A stretch of 64,000 bases of DNA from Isoetes taiwanensis. Taxonomy: Eukaryota; Streptophyta; Lycopodiopsida; Isoetales; Isoetaceae. Both the position numbers and the translations under genes were made by a program. The notes under the pieces were generated by a model. That model saw only the letters and a program-made list of their open reading frames with translations, had not been told where the DNA came from and made no database searches. The stretch is taken from positions 4,410,036 through 4,474,035 of the forward strand of contig JAJEKV010000085.1 in the NCBI GenBank assembly GCA_021234155.1. The letters run 5' to 3'. Numbering within the stretch: position 1 is the first letter of the stretch; every line of letters starts with the position of its first letter. Shown here in pieces: positions 31,664-43,840 of this stretch.

Positions 31664-32300
31664 CAGCAACAATTTTACAAATAAGGAGCTGACCATGATT
31701 GTGAGATAGTTGGTCGAGCAGTGGGGATTTTCTGCCTTATACTGTTGATGGTCCACTATGGAGGAAAACCTTCCTGAAGCGTCCTATTGAACAACCCATC
31801 AGAGAGACACTTTGTGGTCCTGTTCACTTAAGTAGCTCAATTTGTACGCCGTCTAAATTTGTAGCCTTGCCATTGGCGAGACGCTGCAAGCCTTGAGCAA
31901 CCCCTGCCTTTGTGATTACTAGTGATTGGCCCATCTATGGGAGTATATCAATTCGAACTCCGAGCGGATCATAAAGTTGCATCAACGTCTAAATTTGCAG
32001 CCTTGCCATTAGCGAGATGCTGCAAGCCACGAGCGACCTCTGCCTTTGTGATTAATAGAGGCTGCCACATCCGTGGGGGTACATCAGTTCGAACTCCAAG
32101 CATATCATAAAGTTGCATCAAGTCTTGTACTCATTGTGTGGAAGAACGTTGCACAGGCTTCTGTAGTATTTTTCTCCAAAATGTCCTGAGATGATGGTCG
32201 AGGAGGTAAAACATTTCCCGTGAATCTTGTGCAATGTACTGTGCCTTCTTGCCTTTGAGGAAAGTTTAATATTGCTTGACCACTTGCACTCACAAAGCAG
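31664..32300 (-). mobile_element. LINE copy, upstream reverse transcriptase part (degenerate)
   Basis: The minus strand reads ILEKNTTEACATFFHTMSTR, a tandem pair of PLLITKAEVARGLQHLANGK / LDATLYD segments, ELLKW-like remains and LLDQLSHNHGQLLI in shifted frames. This is the region just before the reverse transcriptase core (KAxVAxGLxxLxNGKA-LDG). A 138-bp tandem duplication (31847-31985 and 31986-32125) repeats the KAEVARGLQHLANGKA segment. It belongs to the LINE at 27755-29045. Confidence 0.6.
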
Positions 32301-34166
32301 GGTCAGTGACTAGTCGAAGCCACCATTTAAATTCCTTACATTTAACATCAAACCACTGATTCCAAGGGGGGAAGAAATTGAGCTGGGGAAGAACATACCT
32401 GGTAGGGGAGACTGGTATGTGGAGACACAGGTCTGGGGGAATGTCTTGAACTTGGGGAAACCAAGGCGGTCTGAGGAATCAATGGTACTATGAGCCCGTC
32501 CGGAAATAACAATACTTGAGAAGGAAAATTTATTGAGCAAACAACCTTGAATAGATAAATTAACCAACCTCTGAAATGATGGCGGAGTATATGCATTCAA
32601 GGAAATCGACCTGGGAGTATATGCCCTAAGGAAATCGACCTTTTGATGCAGGCAAAGAAAGCAAAGAAAGATTGCGTTGGAAGAAGGGCAAAGAAGGCAG
32701 ATCAAAGGCAAAGGGATTGAATGTGCTATGCTGGGTATGGACTATGAGTCCTTTCTGGTAACAGACAGATTTGAAAGGGGGAATTCAACCACACAAATGG
32801 ACTTGAATAAGGGAATTGATGACCTGTGAAATCAATCTTGATCTCGTTGAAGTCGTACATATTGTGTTGAGTTTGGATAAAAAAAGGAGGGAGGGGGGAT
32901 CTTGAACCTGGGCTAGTACCAAGAAGCCTGTGCAGATGGTGTATGGGATCTCGAAGCCTAAAGTATTGTGCTGCATCTGGCTTAACAACCCCTGAGCTAG
33001 TGATACAGATGAACCAGAGCCGTTGATGCGGATAGACCTCCCGAGCTATGGAGCTGATGCTAGTGAAATAAGCCAAACCACACCAAAGCTAAACCTTGGT
33101 AGAGGTGCTAAATCGGATTTGTGGCTACGGTTCCAGACAACGAATTAGGCGGCAGAGATCCGGGACTGGAGTGGAGGTGATGCTTGTACTTTATCTATGT
33201 TGTACCGATTTGCTTCTTGACGCTATTCCCTACCGGAACTACGTGATGCCACAAAGTAAAGAAGAGTATAAAGCTTCATCATAGCATCATCGTCGTGTCT
33301 TTCATGTCGCATGACACAATACGAAAAGTGGGATAATTTCAAACTACTGCAGACATCCTGTCCTTCCATCTACATTTAAGATATACTGCAAGTTGGTCCA
33401 GCTACAAGAAAACTGCATATAATGTTTCCTGCATCATGTTTCAAATATCATGCATATCTAAATAATAGATATTGTTATTCCCATGGCTTGAAATTTTCCT
33501 TTATATTTCTGCCCATAAAAATAGAGCATTCAGACATAACGATGCTAACTAGAGCAAGTCAGATATACATGCATCTGCAAAGTGATTTCAAGACTATGCT
33601 TTAGCACTCAAACGTAACTAAAAATGGTAGAAATCCTGTTGTAAAAACCGTGTAGAAAATTTAAGCAAGATATCAAGATGAGTTAGGCAAGATCACTCTG
33701 TTCCTGTACCCCGAACCTCAACAATGAGGATGAAGTATGTCACAAAAGGGTATCCTCACTATTATTCACTACTTTATGTAAAATCCTATTAGGCAAGAGA
33801 AGACATTTATTACAAAATATTAACTTCAAAAGAACTGCCCAAGGCTTTGTAATAGACCATTATGTTGAATCTTTCCTGCTACAAAGGAACTTCAAAGCAA
33901 GCAATAATTGGGAAGGAGAGACATCTTATTTTTATACTTTAAAAGAAGAGCAACCTCAGATATAAGATATATACCTCCTACATAGTCCAACTACCTTCTG
34001 TATTTTAGTTATTCCTTTTTTTAATTAAAGGCTTTATATATTTATATATGGCAAATTTTTACATAAGACTTTTTTCAAGGGAAGTGTAACCCTAAAATTT
34101 CGAGATATTTTTACCCTTTATCTCATATAAAAGTCATTGACTGATTTTAAAAACCCAGAAATAAAA
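32301..34166. other. No gene recognised
   Basis: Frames on the minus strand (32310-33076) may hold more degraded LINE sequence, but I found no endonuclease motif. The rest is AT-rich and featureless. Confidence 0.4.
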
Positions 34167-34189
34167 TTAGAATGCAACAAAACTGATAG

Positions 34190-34500
34190 TTTTTCTTTTT
34201 ACCTCCAAGACAACATGTCTTAATGATATGATTTGAGATTGAAATTCTTGCTTTTCCTTGCTTTCCCTTTGACCACCTGATGGAATGTGTAATAGATGCA
34301 CATGCATAATTTTGCCTTTGCCATATTGAATCTGCCTTTCGAATCTTTGGCCTTGCATAGCAATTCCCTTCGCATATTGTGGGTGCTTCTTATGCTCCAT
34401 AATGTTGGCTGCTCCAAATACCTTCATCCATTCGCTATTTGCCTTAAGATCGATCCTGCCCCACTTGAGTTTTCGCATCAGCATAAATAGAACCTCTAAA
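34190..34500 (-). other. Possible coding exon, unknown protein
   Basis: The minus-strand frame reads MRKLKWGRIDLKANSEWMKV, FGAANIMEHKKHPQYAKGI, then AMQGQRFERQIQYGKGK and ends at LEVK before a donor-like GTAAAAAG. Composition and lack of stops look like an exon, but I do not recognise the family and cannot link it to other exons with confidence. The 33-38 kb region may hold a decayed minus-strand gene. Confidence 0.25.
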
Positions 34501-34819
34501 AGTAACATAAAATCAGCTGTTAATTTCATTAACAAAGCCATACTATATGATCTAACAGAAACTTTCAAGCTATTGCGGCACAAACCAAGTTCCATAGTCA
34601 CCAACTTATATAATCGTCTCTGCAACTGCTTCTTGTACTACATGTTATAGAAACGTACAAAAATATATAACATAAAGAGATAAACCATTTCAACGCTGCT
34701 AAATTGATGTAGTAACATTGAGATGCTTCGAGAAAATCTATGGACAACAGATATACATGCAAGGTAGTCCCCTGGTGGTCATGGTTCTTCAACACTTATG
34801 TGTCAAGCAATAAATCTCA

Positions 34820-35054
34820 GCAAAATATTATGATTAACAAACCAAATTACAATGTATGAGCTTGTGTTTTATACAGTAGCGAATAGCAACATTTTTCCAC
34901 ATTTTAAAGTCCAGCATAAAAAAAGCAACAATTTTTGAAACATAAGTTACCCTTACCTACGTTTCTCTAAGAACCCTAATCTTGCTATATAGAAAACATT
35001 TTCTGTTACCAATTTGATTCCCATAATAAATGCAGGAAGACGGGGATGCAGATA
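34820..35054. repeat. Tandem duplication copy A, first part
   Basis: Matches 36780-37035 (AACAAACCAAATTACAATGT, then TGATTCCCATAATA and GGGGATGCAGAT). Copy A continues after the interrupting element at 36611-36775. Confidence 0.7.
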
Positions 35055-36610
35055 TGTGACGTTCCCCTAAAATATACGGCATAAATACATATATTTTACG
35101 GCCATGTCACCATACAATTCTACATCAATAGACTTGTATGTGACCAATGTGGGGGAAATGACTAAGTTATCTATAACTTAGCCAACCTAAGGTAAGAAGC
35201 CATTTCCACATGGCCTCACCTTATAGGCATACTGCCACATAGACGCACCTATGGGAGCCAAGTGGCATTTATGTAAACCCTAACATATAAAAGGCTAAAC
35301 CCTAAACCCTAGCTACTTTTGGCTCCACCAACCTCAGACCCACCAATTCGCGATCAGAGCTCCGACTCAAAGACCGTCTTCGACAGCCTGGGTTGTAGCA
35401 ACAGTTGCCAGAGATGGAGAACCAGGGAATTAACGGTAGCGCGTCAGGGGCAGATATTTCGAATAGATTCCAGTATTGCAGTAGAGCCATTCTAGAACCT
35501 ATTGTTCTGAATATGAACCCTAATCAATGAACCCTAACCATAGGTTAGATGTATGTGATTAGGGTTAGTTGTTATTCTCTTTTATTATCAAGATTATGTT
35601 GATATGATGTTGGTTGATCTTATGTTTGCACCTCTTGTGTATTGGGAAGGGGGATAGAGACCTAGTAGCCATTATTTAGATGATGCTCCTAGTTTAGACC
35701 CATTAGTTCCCATTAATATGCGGCCTATGCATAGAGCCCACCTGGCTACGAAGGCTATGGAGTGACTGAGCACCACACAACGGGGTCAGTGGCAAAGTGG
35801 AGGGAGGACCTTGCTGAGCGCGGCTACTGGGATCCCATAGCGGGCTAGGCTCATAGTCGGTCACTTCGTGTGGGCCGGGTATGGGTCCGACACTTCCTGG
35901 GTCAATGGTGTCGCCCTGACTCTCAAGAGTTGCAAGTGTCGGCTTGGCTCTTGTTTTGGGGAGTTCAGTCGGGTATGGACGTATGTCGCCACGATCCTCT
36001 AGCCACCCATGGAGCCACTGCACTCCGAGAGGGGGAGATGCAACCCTTCCTACCTCATCGGACCGGGGAGATGCAACTCGGAGTAGTCTCGTTGGGTGAT
36101 ACCATGGGATTACGTCTCCGGCAGGTTACAGTCACGTCAGAGCCTGATTTAGCCTATCTGCAAAGTATGCACAGGAGGGGCGGATGGAGTGGTCAACCCT
36201 AGCCATTGTCTATTGCCAACCCAAGTCTTTGCCATAACTCGGTCTGTTCTATCTGGAGGCCCCCAGCCGTCAATCGACTCCCCCTTGAGTCTGAGCCCTG
36301 GGTAGGAGCCTCTATTTGATGTATTTGATGCATTCATTGTATTGTCATATTTGATGACATGGTTAGATGGATTATCACTACCCTTCGAGGTAGTCTGTTG
36401 TTATTGTTGCTAGTGCTTATGTTGTATATTTGCTTCCGCTGACATAGGAACCCCATAGAGGACGGGACGGAATGACACCTCTGTGTCCTCTACTCGATCG
36501 TCTGACCCCAGACGCGAGTTAGACAGAGGGCCCATACAATGGGTGCCGTTGGATGGGGAAGGTCCTTCGATGTATACGGCGGGCTGTCATATATAGCGCA
36601 AGGAGCGTCA
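35055..36610. mobile_element. Probable solo LTR
   Basis: A 1556-bp block interrupts copy A of the tandem duplication; the uninterrupted sequence is seen in copy B (GATGCAGATACTTACTG at about 37028). It begins TGTGACGTTCC and ends GGAGCGTCA, so it has the TG...CA ends and short inverted ends typical of LTRs. A TATA-like CATATAAAAGG (35283-35293) followed by a CCCTAAACCCTAG stretch would suit a U3/R promoter. No gag-pol is present. Only TA is clearly shared at the two flanks, less than the usual 5 bp, so a DNA transposon is an alternative. Confidence 0.5.
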
Positions 36611-37175
36611 TACTTACTGCAACTTGATTTGTTGAAGCTCCCAAACATGGATGCAATGAATAGGCATATATTGACATCCTCTAGCATGTGTTGCAGTGCA
36701 TCAATAATAGTCATTAGGCCTTCATGGTTCTGTGCATATGGGCACGATTCCTTCTACTCAGCACTGTATCATGAATAACAAACCAAGTTACAATGTATAA
36801 GCTTGCATTTTATGTAGTACCAACTAACAACATTCTCCCCAACTATTTGAAGGTGCAGCATAAAAAGCAACACTTTTTGAAACAAAACTAGTCCGTTCCT
36901 CCGTTTCTTTAAAAATCCTAAGCTTGTTTTTCTTTAAGCACCCTAAGCTTGTTATAGAAAAGGTTATCTGCTACTAAGTTGATTCCCATAATAGGTGCAA
37001 GAAGAAGGGGATGCAGATCGAAGAAGAAGATGCAGATACTTACTGAAAATATTGATTTGCTGGAGCTTCTAAAAACATGGATGCAATGAGTAGCCATATA
37101 TTGACATGCTCTAGCATGTGTTGCAGTGCATCAATAATAGACATTAAGCCTTGGTGGTCCCATGGGCATGATATA
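36611..37175 (-). pseudogene. Tandemly duplicated exon (IDALQHMLE type)
   Basis: Two minus-strand exon-like frames, one at 36625-36720 (GLMTIIDALQHMLEDVNICL, FIASMF) and one at 37066-37175 (GLMSIIDALQHMLEHVNIWL, LIASMF), are about 87% alike and sit in tandem units of about 410 bp (copy A 34820-35054 plus 36611-36775; copy B 36777-37175). A more distant third copy may lie at 34710-34800. Conservation of the frame suggests exons of a former gene. The family is not recognised. Confidence 0.4.
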
Positions 37176-37983
37176 CAACCAACAAAATTAAGGGCTTGTT
37201 CTTCCAATATGATCAAACCTATGAAATGCAATTGTACAAAGGTACATAAAGGAAAGAAGCTTGGAACAATGAACTATGAAGAAATATCTTGTTTTTTGAT
37301 CTGCAAATTCTGGATTAATTGGCACTGTTACTCACCTTTACAAAGAAATAAATTATCTTGCAAGAAAGAAATTACCTGAAAGCTTTTCGGATAAGAGATT
37401 GTAGCACTGTAAAGGCGATGAATTTTTTGACAGAATATCCCTTCGGTAAAACCTTATTTTAAACATATGCAAGGAACATATATATCAAAATTTGCAGCTA
37501 TCAACTTACTCAGCTACCATAGTGTCGAAGCAATCAAATTTAGACCGATCTGTTCAGCAAAGTGCAGATTCTGAATTGCTAGAATGTCTATATGCTCTTA
37601 CGGTTAGTAAGTGTGCATAAGCCATGTCACAACTACCCCTAACAGTATTCGAAACATTCCAAAATAGGTCTCGCTCTTACTTTTAAAGCAATGTCTAAGC
37701 CAGAGAATAAACTCTTACAGCTTGTGAGCTTATTATTTGTTCTCAAATTTTCTAAACACGAATTTAGAATAGCACCCATTTGGTGTTGTTCAAATTTTAT
37801 CTGCAAATAAAGAAAAATTAAAGTTTTACAATTGAGAAGAATAGAAAAATAGGCCTACAATTCCGTTGCTTTTGCTATGCATAACTAACAAAGGAACAAA
37901 ATCTTGAACCTTCTTCTCAGTTATCCAACCTGGTGATGCAATTCTTATCTTCATGGAACATGGAATAGAAGTCAGAGATGAAC
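37176..37983. other. No gene recognised
   Basis: AT-rich sequence; short frames only. It could be intronic to a minus-strand gene, but nothing fixes that. Confidence 0.35.
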
Positions 37984-38448
37984 TTACAACGTATTTGATA
38001 CTGTCGCATGAAGTAGTATGCAGGTTTCAGCTCCTGCAACCAAAAAAGCTGCAATGGTCTTCTTGGAGAAGCTGCAATGGATAACCTTGTGAGAGATGAT
38101 TTCTACTTCAGGGTTTGCAACCTGGACCGAAGGGGAGGAGTACTGGCTTTCTTCTTGCTCGTCAGAAGAGTCTTCATCCGAAACCTGGTTCTCCTGAAAA
38201 ATGTTTTCCAAGCTAACTGGATGATCACTGAATGGTTGCTCTTCCGCACTACTGTCAGGAAGAATTTCCTCACTAGAAGTAGGCCATGAGTCATGATTAG
38301 AATAATATGGAACCTCACTGGAAGAAGAAGAAGTAGAATCTGGAGTCAAGAAAGAGGAAGAGGTCGCAGAGAAAGACGAAGATGAGCTTGAGCTTGGAGA
38401 ACGAGGGTGTTTACGGTTCACGATTGTTTTGGAGCGGCTTGCATGCAA
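37984..38448 (-). CDS. Unknown Ser-rich acidic ORF
   Basis: A 154-residue frame starting MHASRSKTIVNRKHPRSP, followed by a run of eight Ser and further Ser clusters, then Glu/Asp-Ser-rich stretches (EEQPFSDHPVSLENIF, SDEDSSDEQEESQYSS), and a more ordered end with SKKTIAAFLVAGAE. It looks like a disordered N-terminal region leading into a domain that would continue past a splice site (the frame reaches a stop soon after). Together with the ORF at 38622-39161 it could belong to an element of the two-ORF kind, but I see no transposase. Function unknown. Confidence 0.3.
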   Translation of the reverse strand: MHASRSKTIVNRKHPRSPSSSSSSSFSATSSSFLTPDSTSSSSSEVPYYSNHDSWPTSSEEILPDSSAEEQPFSDHPVSLENIFQENQVSDEDSSDEQEESQYSSPSVQVANPEVEIISHKVIHCSFSKKTIAAFLVAGAETCILLHATVSNTL

Positions 38449-38621
38449 GGAATTCAGAAAGCTTAAATAGCCTTTACGAATTTGGGTGATTGTGACTAGA
38501 AGACAATAATTAATACTAAAGAACTAGGGCAGTACAATACATTCAATATTTAGGAATACTTGTGGGTTTGAGACAGTTCCAAAATAGAATTTCTAAAAAG
38601 CAGAAAACTGAAAACGAACCT

Positions 38622-39161
38622 TTAGTTCTTGTTCTTGACAGCTAGTTTAGCAATTTCGAGCAATGTCTCCTTTGTCATTTCACAAATGCTTTGAGTCATT
38701 GCAGCCATGGACTCAGCAATTTTCAAACTGTTGGCAGACCTTATTGTTTCCAATTCCCTAACCAACTCAATTTTTCTTGCACTTTCTTCTTTCAGGAAAT
38801 CCAATTTCTTCACCTCAGTGTCCCCAAATGTGCTTGCCATCTGTGATATTAGACTTTCTATTCTTTGTGTCTATCACTTTTGAATTTTCCTTCTCGTGCA
38901 TAACAAGAGCCAAAGCAGATGCGGATTCAAAAGATTCACTCACAATATCAGAGGATGCCTGAATTTCGCTCAATACTCGTTTGGATCTTCTTTCCTTTGG
39001 CTGTCTTGGAGGTGGAATTGGCTCGGAATTTGTCTCCAAATGCACATCCATGGAGATCTGGCCTGTCATTTTCCGGGTCCTTCTTGGTGCCATTTTTTCA
39101 ACCCGAGGAGGCACGAAAAGCTTGCTGCTTGCTGGCAAAGCAGATCGAGAGGCCTTAGACA
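38622..39161 (-). CDS. Unknown basic/helical ORF pair, one frame break
   Basis: The minus strand starts MSKASRSALPASSKLFVPPR, with a basic stretch MAPRRTRKM and a KERRSKR cluster. It runs to about 38860, where the frame changes to MASTFGDTEVKKLDFLKEES, then a helical region (KIELVRELETIRSANSL, MAAMTQSICEMTKETLLEIA) and the end KLAVKNKN. The frame change near 38840-38865 may be an unrecognised splice or an indel. The layout of a basic N-terminus and long C-terminal helix resembles small DNA-binding accessory proteins of transposons, but I cannot name a family. Confidence 0.35.
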
Positions 39162-40499
39162 TCTGAATCCAAGAAATGTGCAATCATAGGAGTTGAACCC
39201 ATGCATTACCAAAATAAACACATCGTTATAAGATATTAACAACTGAAATATGTGAAAAAGGTAGCTACAAATGAATATTGTCCATTCTCAACAAATGAAC
39301 TGGAAAAAGCAAGACAACCGGCCATATGCAAACTTGGAAAAAACCCTTGGGATCTTCTGGAAAACCTTCCAGGGTCAAAAGAATCTGTGCAAAATAAAAA
39401 AAAAGGCAACCAAGTGATTTGCTTTGTGGATATAAGGAAAGGCTTGTGCGTGGAATGGAGTAAGATAGAGTTAGCAGCGACGAAGCAAAAAAGAAGCCAG
39501 ACTGGAAAAATGAAAGAGGGTACGAATATTAGGAGCTTGGTTCTTACTTGAAAAAGGCAAAAAAATGCCATCGTCGTCTGTCATTGCCTCAGAAATCATC
39601 TTCAGGAATCCGTTCCCCATCCACAACTATGATTGTCATCAACATCTTGGGGAGATGCGTTTCATAAACCCACCGTTTAAGATCTCAGAAGCAAAGGGAG
39701 AGCACATAAATACAGAGATGGAGACCTGCTAGCACATTGTGAATAACGTAAACTCTTGTGCTAGAACTACCTTGAATGAATTCTGCACTCTGCTTTGCAC
39801 TCTGCTTTGGATGACAGAAATAAAAGTAGCATGCAAAGAACAGGTCTAATAAGGAACCATAAAATCAAATCTTGAGATTCTAACTTAATTCTGTAGAGAT
39901 AAAAATCACCTAATCCATGAGAACCTCCACACAAAAACGAACCCTTGGGTTACTTTAGCTAATACAGTTCAGGCTACATTAGTTATTCCAAGAGCCACAG
40001 TGGCCATTGATGGAGTCCCAACTGCTCTGCTCCATGAAAATGTAACAGATAAACAAAATTGCTTTAAGATGTATAAAATAAAAATGTTATTTTGTATTTG
40101 GGTATCTAATATGCACCCATTTCTTGATTCAAGCATGCAGTTGCGAGCTTCACTTTCGATCAGATCATGAACTGCATTATCAAAGTGATCAGACAAGATG
40201 GCCAATCTCCTTGTTATGTCCAGGGCTTTAGAGCCCAGATTTAAAATGGCCCTGCGTTTTGCGTTCATCGTCATCGCATGGTCCAAGTATTCAAGTGGAC
40301 ATAACCTAGGTGCAACTGGAATGGAGCTGTGGGGGCTTCAACTGAAGTGGAGCTAGGAGGGGTTTCAACTGGAGCAGAGCTGCGATGGGTGTCAACTGGC
40401 ACGCCATGAAGATCTGGCGCCATATGGACGAATGCCACAATTGCATCTTGTTCACCAACTAGGTGGTTAATGTAGCTTGGCATCGAACAAAAGAAAGCT
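39162..40499. other. No gene recognised
   Basis: Open frames on both strands are short and without family marks. A stretch of minus-strand frame at 40271-40400 has short Ser/Val repeats (VETPPSSTSVEAP) from a local tandem repeat. Confidence 0.4.
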
Positions 40500-40885
40500 A
40501 GATGATTATTAGTATACACGCCCGGCGTATTAAAACAAATAGTACATGCTTGGCGTGCATTGGGGAATATATACATCCGGCGTGTTATAGCTAATAGACT
40601 CAAACTAAAAAAAGAATACATGCTGAGCGTGTTATAATTAATAATAGAGTAAAAAAAAAAAAAAATACACGCCTAGCGTGCATTGGGCAGGGGAAAAAAA
40701 CACTTATTCACCCTTGATAGATAGGTAGATAGATAAATAGAATGACATATGGAACCCTTTTTGCATAACTTAAGCTTAAAGCACAGGCAGGCGATTAAAA
40801 ACATGCTTAGCATGTATTAGTTAGGCAAACTTATTTTTAATTACCATCATAAAGCACGCCAGGCGTGTTTTATATTTTTTCTTTA
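40500..40885. repeat. Array of CACGCC-GGCGTG palindromes
   Basis: At least seven variants of the palindrome ACACGCCTGGCGTGT: near 40514-40531, 40547-40561, 40571-40583, 40618-40633, 40664-40682, 40801-40818 and 40855-40872, spaced 20-130 bp apart in AT-rich DNA. Two variants, ACATGCTTAGCATGTA and ACACGCCAGGCGTGT, keep the symmetry although the bases differ. Confidence 0.7.
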
Positions 40886-40896
40886 AGATTTTTCTA

Positions 40897-42432
40897 AGAA
40901 GATCTAACCATAGTTTATCGGCTCTATGAAAGGGTTTTTGCTAAATTTTCAGCATCAAGTACTCAAATCACTAGCAATATTGGAGTTCGTCAGGGTTGCC
41001 CTTTATCTGCTACACTTTTTGGCTTGTACATTGATCAATTGGAAGAATGGCTTCATAATCATGGCGGCGGAGGTCCACATTTGGCACACTATATCATTAG
41101 GCAACTTATGTATGCTGATGATGTTTCACTTCTGGCACATACCGCTGCTAGTATGCAGCAACATTTACATGCTCTGCACGGTTTTTGTGAGAACATAGGT
41201 CTGCGTGTTAATCTCCAAAAGACCAAGCATTTGGTAGTTCAATCTTCTCGTCACAATGTTCCCCCTATGCACTATGATAGCCGCGAAGTTGAAGTTGTAG
41301 ATAGCTACAAGTATTTTGGTGTAGAATTCTGTAAGAACACACTTTGGGAACAGTGTATTACCAAGCGGGTGGCTGCTGGATGGAGAGCACTCTATGCAAT
41401 GCAAAACAATTGTTTTCGCGCAGAAATTCATGATTGGCCACGGAAAGCCCACTTGTTTCGGGCTTTGGTAGAGCCTGTTTTACTGTATGGTTCTGAAGTG
41501 TGGGGGCCTGCCATTAGTGCTAGTGCTTGGGAGAGCTTGGAGCGGGTGCAAAAGTCCTTTCTCACTTACAGCCTCGGAGTTAAAACAACGGTGCCCTATG
41601 CTATTCTTTTACAAGAGACAGGTTTTTGGCCTCTTCAACATTCTGCCATGAAGCGTCATCTCCACTATATCTGCAAGGTGCACCACATGGATGATGTTAG
41701 GTATCCTGTTCTTGCACTTGCCATGGCTGAATCTCCTCAGCGTTTGAAACGATGTTGGAAAGAGCATTGCACTACATGGTTTGCCCGTTAGGCTATGCAA
41801 CCAGAGCACTGCCTGATGCTTGCTAGTTCTGATCCCGAGCTTTTGCAACAATATCTCAATGGTCGTTTTTCTCAAAAGATATGGGACGCAGTTACTTTGG
41901 CCCAAGTGAAAACTGGTCATTATCATGCACACATAAATCCCACCTTGGCACCAGAGCCCCAAGCTTATTTGCTTGCTTCATTGTCCAAGAACAAGCTTGT
42001 AGCTATTGCATCAATTCGCACGGGGTCCCACAGGCTACGGATTGAGATAGGTAGATGGGAGCGGCCGCAATTGCCGCGAAAAGCGAGACTATGTGCCTGT
42101 TGCCAGTTACAGGTTATTGAAGATGAAAGCCATACTCTTCTGAGTTGCCCTGCTTTTGAGATAGTCCGGAATCATTTTTTGACCTTAGCATTCCATTCCA
42201 CGCTTCCACAACTTCTCAGAGCCCTATCTGTGCATGACTTGGTATTATACATACTTGAGGTTCTAGATAAACGTCTGCAACTACTGAGCTCACAGTAGTC
42301 ATTATCTCCGCTTGTCTAGTGCAGGGGTTTTTTAATCCTAGTAGTAATGATTATACTAGCCCATTGTATGGGTCCCATGACCTATTGGTCTCCGTGGACG
42401 TTTAAAAAAAACTATTCTATTCTATTCTATTC
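40897..42432 (+). mobile_element. LINE 3' half with reverse transcriptase
   Basis: A continuous frame from about 40897 reads YERVFAKFSASS, GVRQGCPLSATLFGLYID (motif B), LMYADDVSLLA with the catalytic YADD, YKYFGVEF, the thumb region and LYGSEVWGPA. It then has one in-frame TAG at 41789-41791 and continues YLNGRFSQKIW to a CCHC-like motif, CACCQ...DESHTLLSC. It stops at 42298. The 3' tail shares phrases with the other LINE ends and finishes in (ATTCT)n (42413-42432). The 5' part, including the endonuclease, is missing, as is usual for truncated LINE insertions. One nonsense codon aside, it is the best-kept LINE here. Confidence 0.85.
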
Positions 42433-43840
42433 TTCTTTGTAAAATGTAATACAAATCTGGAAATTATAACGTTAACTATTCATAACAGAAACTCGTTCTA
42501 GAGGTTTATAGAAATGAAAAGCTATTCGTGCATGCTACAATATGTTTCATTCAAGAAGAAAAACTCAAGGATTTATTCGAAGCAAAAAGAAGCAGATGAA
42601 GTTTATAAAAGGCTATGCCTGCTTTTCATAAATATCATCTGCTTCCACTGCCTCGAGTAAGATTCTTGATCTCTCTTCTTGGATTAAACTTGCTATAGAC
42701 ATGCATCTTAAATTTGAATCAAAACTAACCTTGAATTCTGTAGCCTTTGCTGAACGCGTAGAGTTGCGGATAGAAAGTCCACTACAGATGCTTTTCTTGC
42801 ATGTGTAAAAAAAAAAAGATTCTTCAAGTCAGATTAGAAGGCTCACATGCAGTCACAGAAGGCTAGAAATTGCCGAAACAAAACATGCAATATCCAGAAG
42901 CCTAAAAATGACTAAAACTAAACCTGCTTACCAGGATTTAAGCACGTTAGGAGGCCGGAAATGTCAAAGCACGATAGGAGGCCGAAAAACACAGCGGAAG
43001 TGCAACCATCAAAATTGTATAGAAGAAAGGAAGAATAGAGAATATTGAGAGCGTGAATTGAATTTATATAGGTATAATTAGAAATTTAGGTCTTTCTAAT
43101 TATCATGAATATTTGATTGCTTGAAATAACACACCACGCATACGGTCTGCCCGCCAGATATAGCATCTAGGGTATATATGGAGAATATTGCATGTAATGC
43201 AATAAATTCTCACGGTTACCTTTTGGATTCTAGAGCCTAATTGCACTCAACCAACACAACAAAACAACATGCTATGTGGCCCTCCCCTTTATTTCCAAAA
43301 TAGTAGTACAATATTTTTCCACAACTAATATCCCTTATGCACACCGGCCTTTTTGGGCATACAACAGGCATCAAAGTGCCGCCAAGGATTCAAACTCAAA
43401 ATAAGTTTATAAAAATTTGTAAGCCTCCGTTGCTAATGTCCAACACGACCCCAACATTCCAAGATTCTCGCAAAACTCGCAAAGGACATTTCCACATCCA
43501 TCTTTGAGCAAATCTGCAAAAGGAACAACCCTGGTACGAGGACCCCAATCTTGACACAAAGGCCACCACATCTTTGGCACACGAGGGCCACCAATATGAC
43601 GCAAGGGCCTACAACATCGTCGCCCACTTAAATCCCAACATTCAAGACATAAGAGCTGCCCCAACAACAATGCTTGGCATGAGAGCCCCCAGCCCATCGT
43701 ATAAAATACCATCATAGGATCAAGAAGTCAAACAATGAGCCAATCAACATGAAAAACCAAGACATTGACTGCAAAAAAAACTTCAAAAATGCAGAATTAC
43801 AACGCAAGGCTACAACTTAAAAGAGCCCCGGGGGGGGGGG
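42433..43840. other. No gene recognised; a 45-bp repeat
   Basis: A segment starting TTCTAGAGCCTAATTGCACT at about 43227 recurs at 43988 just after the 145-bp repeat. A G-run (43830-43840) adjoins the 145-bp repeat. No supported coding frame. Confidence 0.45.

Noticed and set aside
32310-33076. LINE endonuclease ORF on the minus strand
   Set aside because: Frames are open but none of the endonuclease motifs is visible; left as unassigned.
35295-35315. Telomeric CCCTAAA repeats
   Set aside because: Only two units, inside the probable solo LTR; similar short runs near 4680 and 35560 are also too short.
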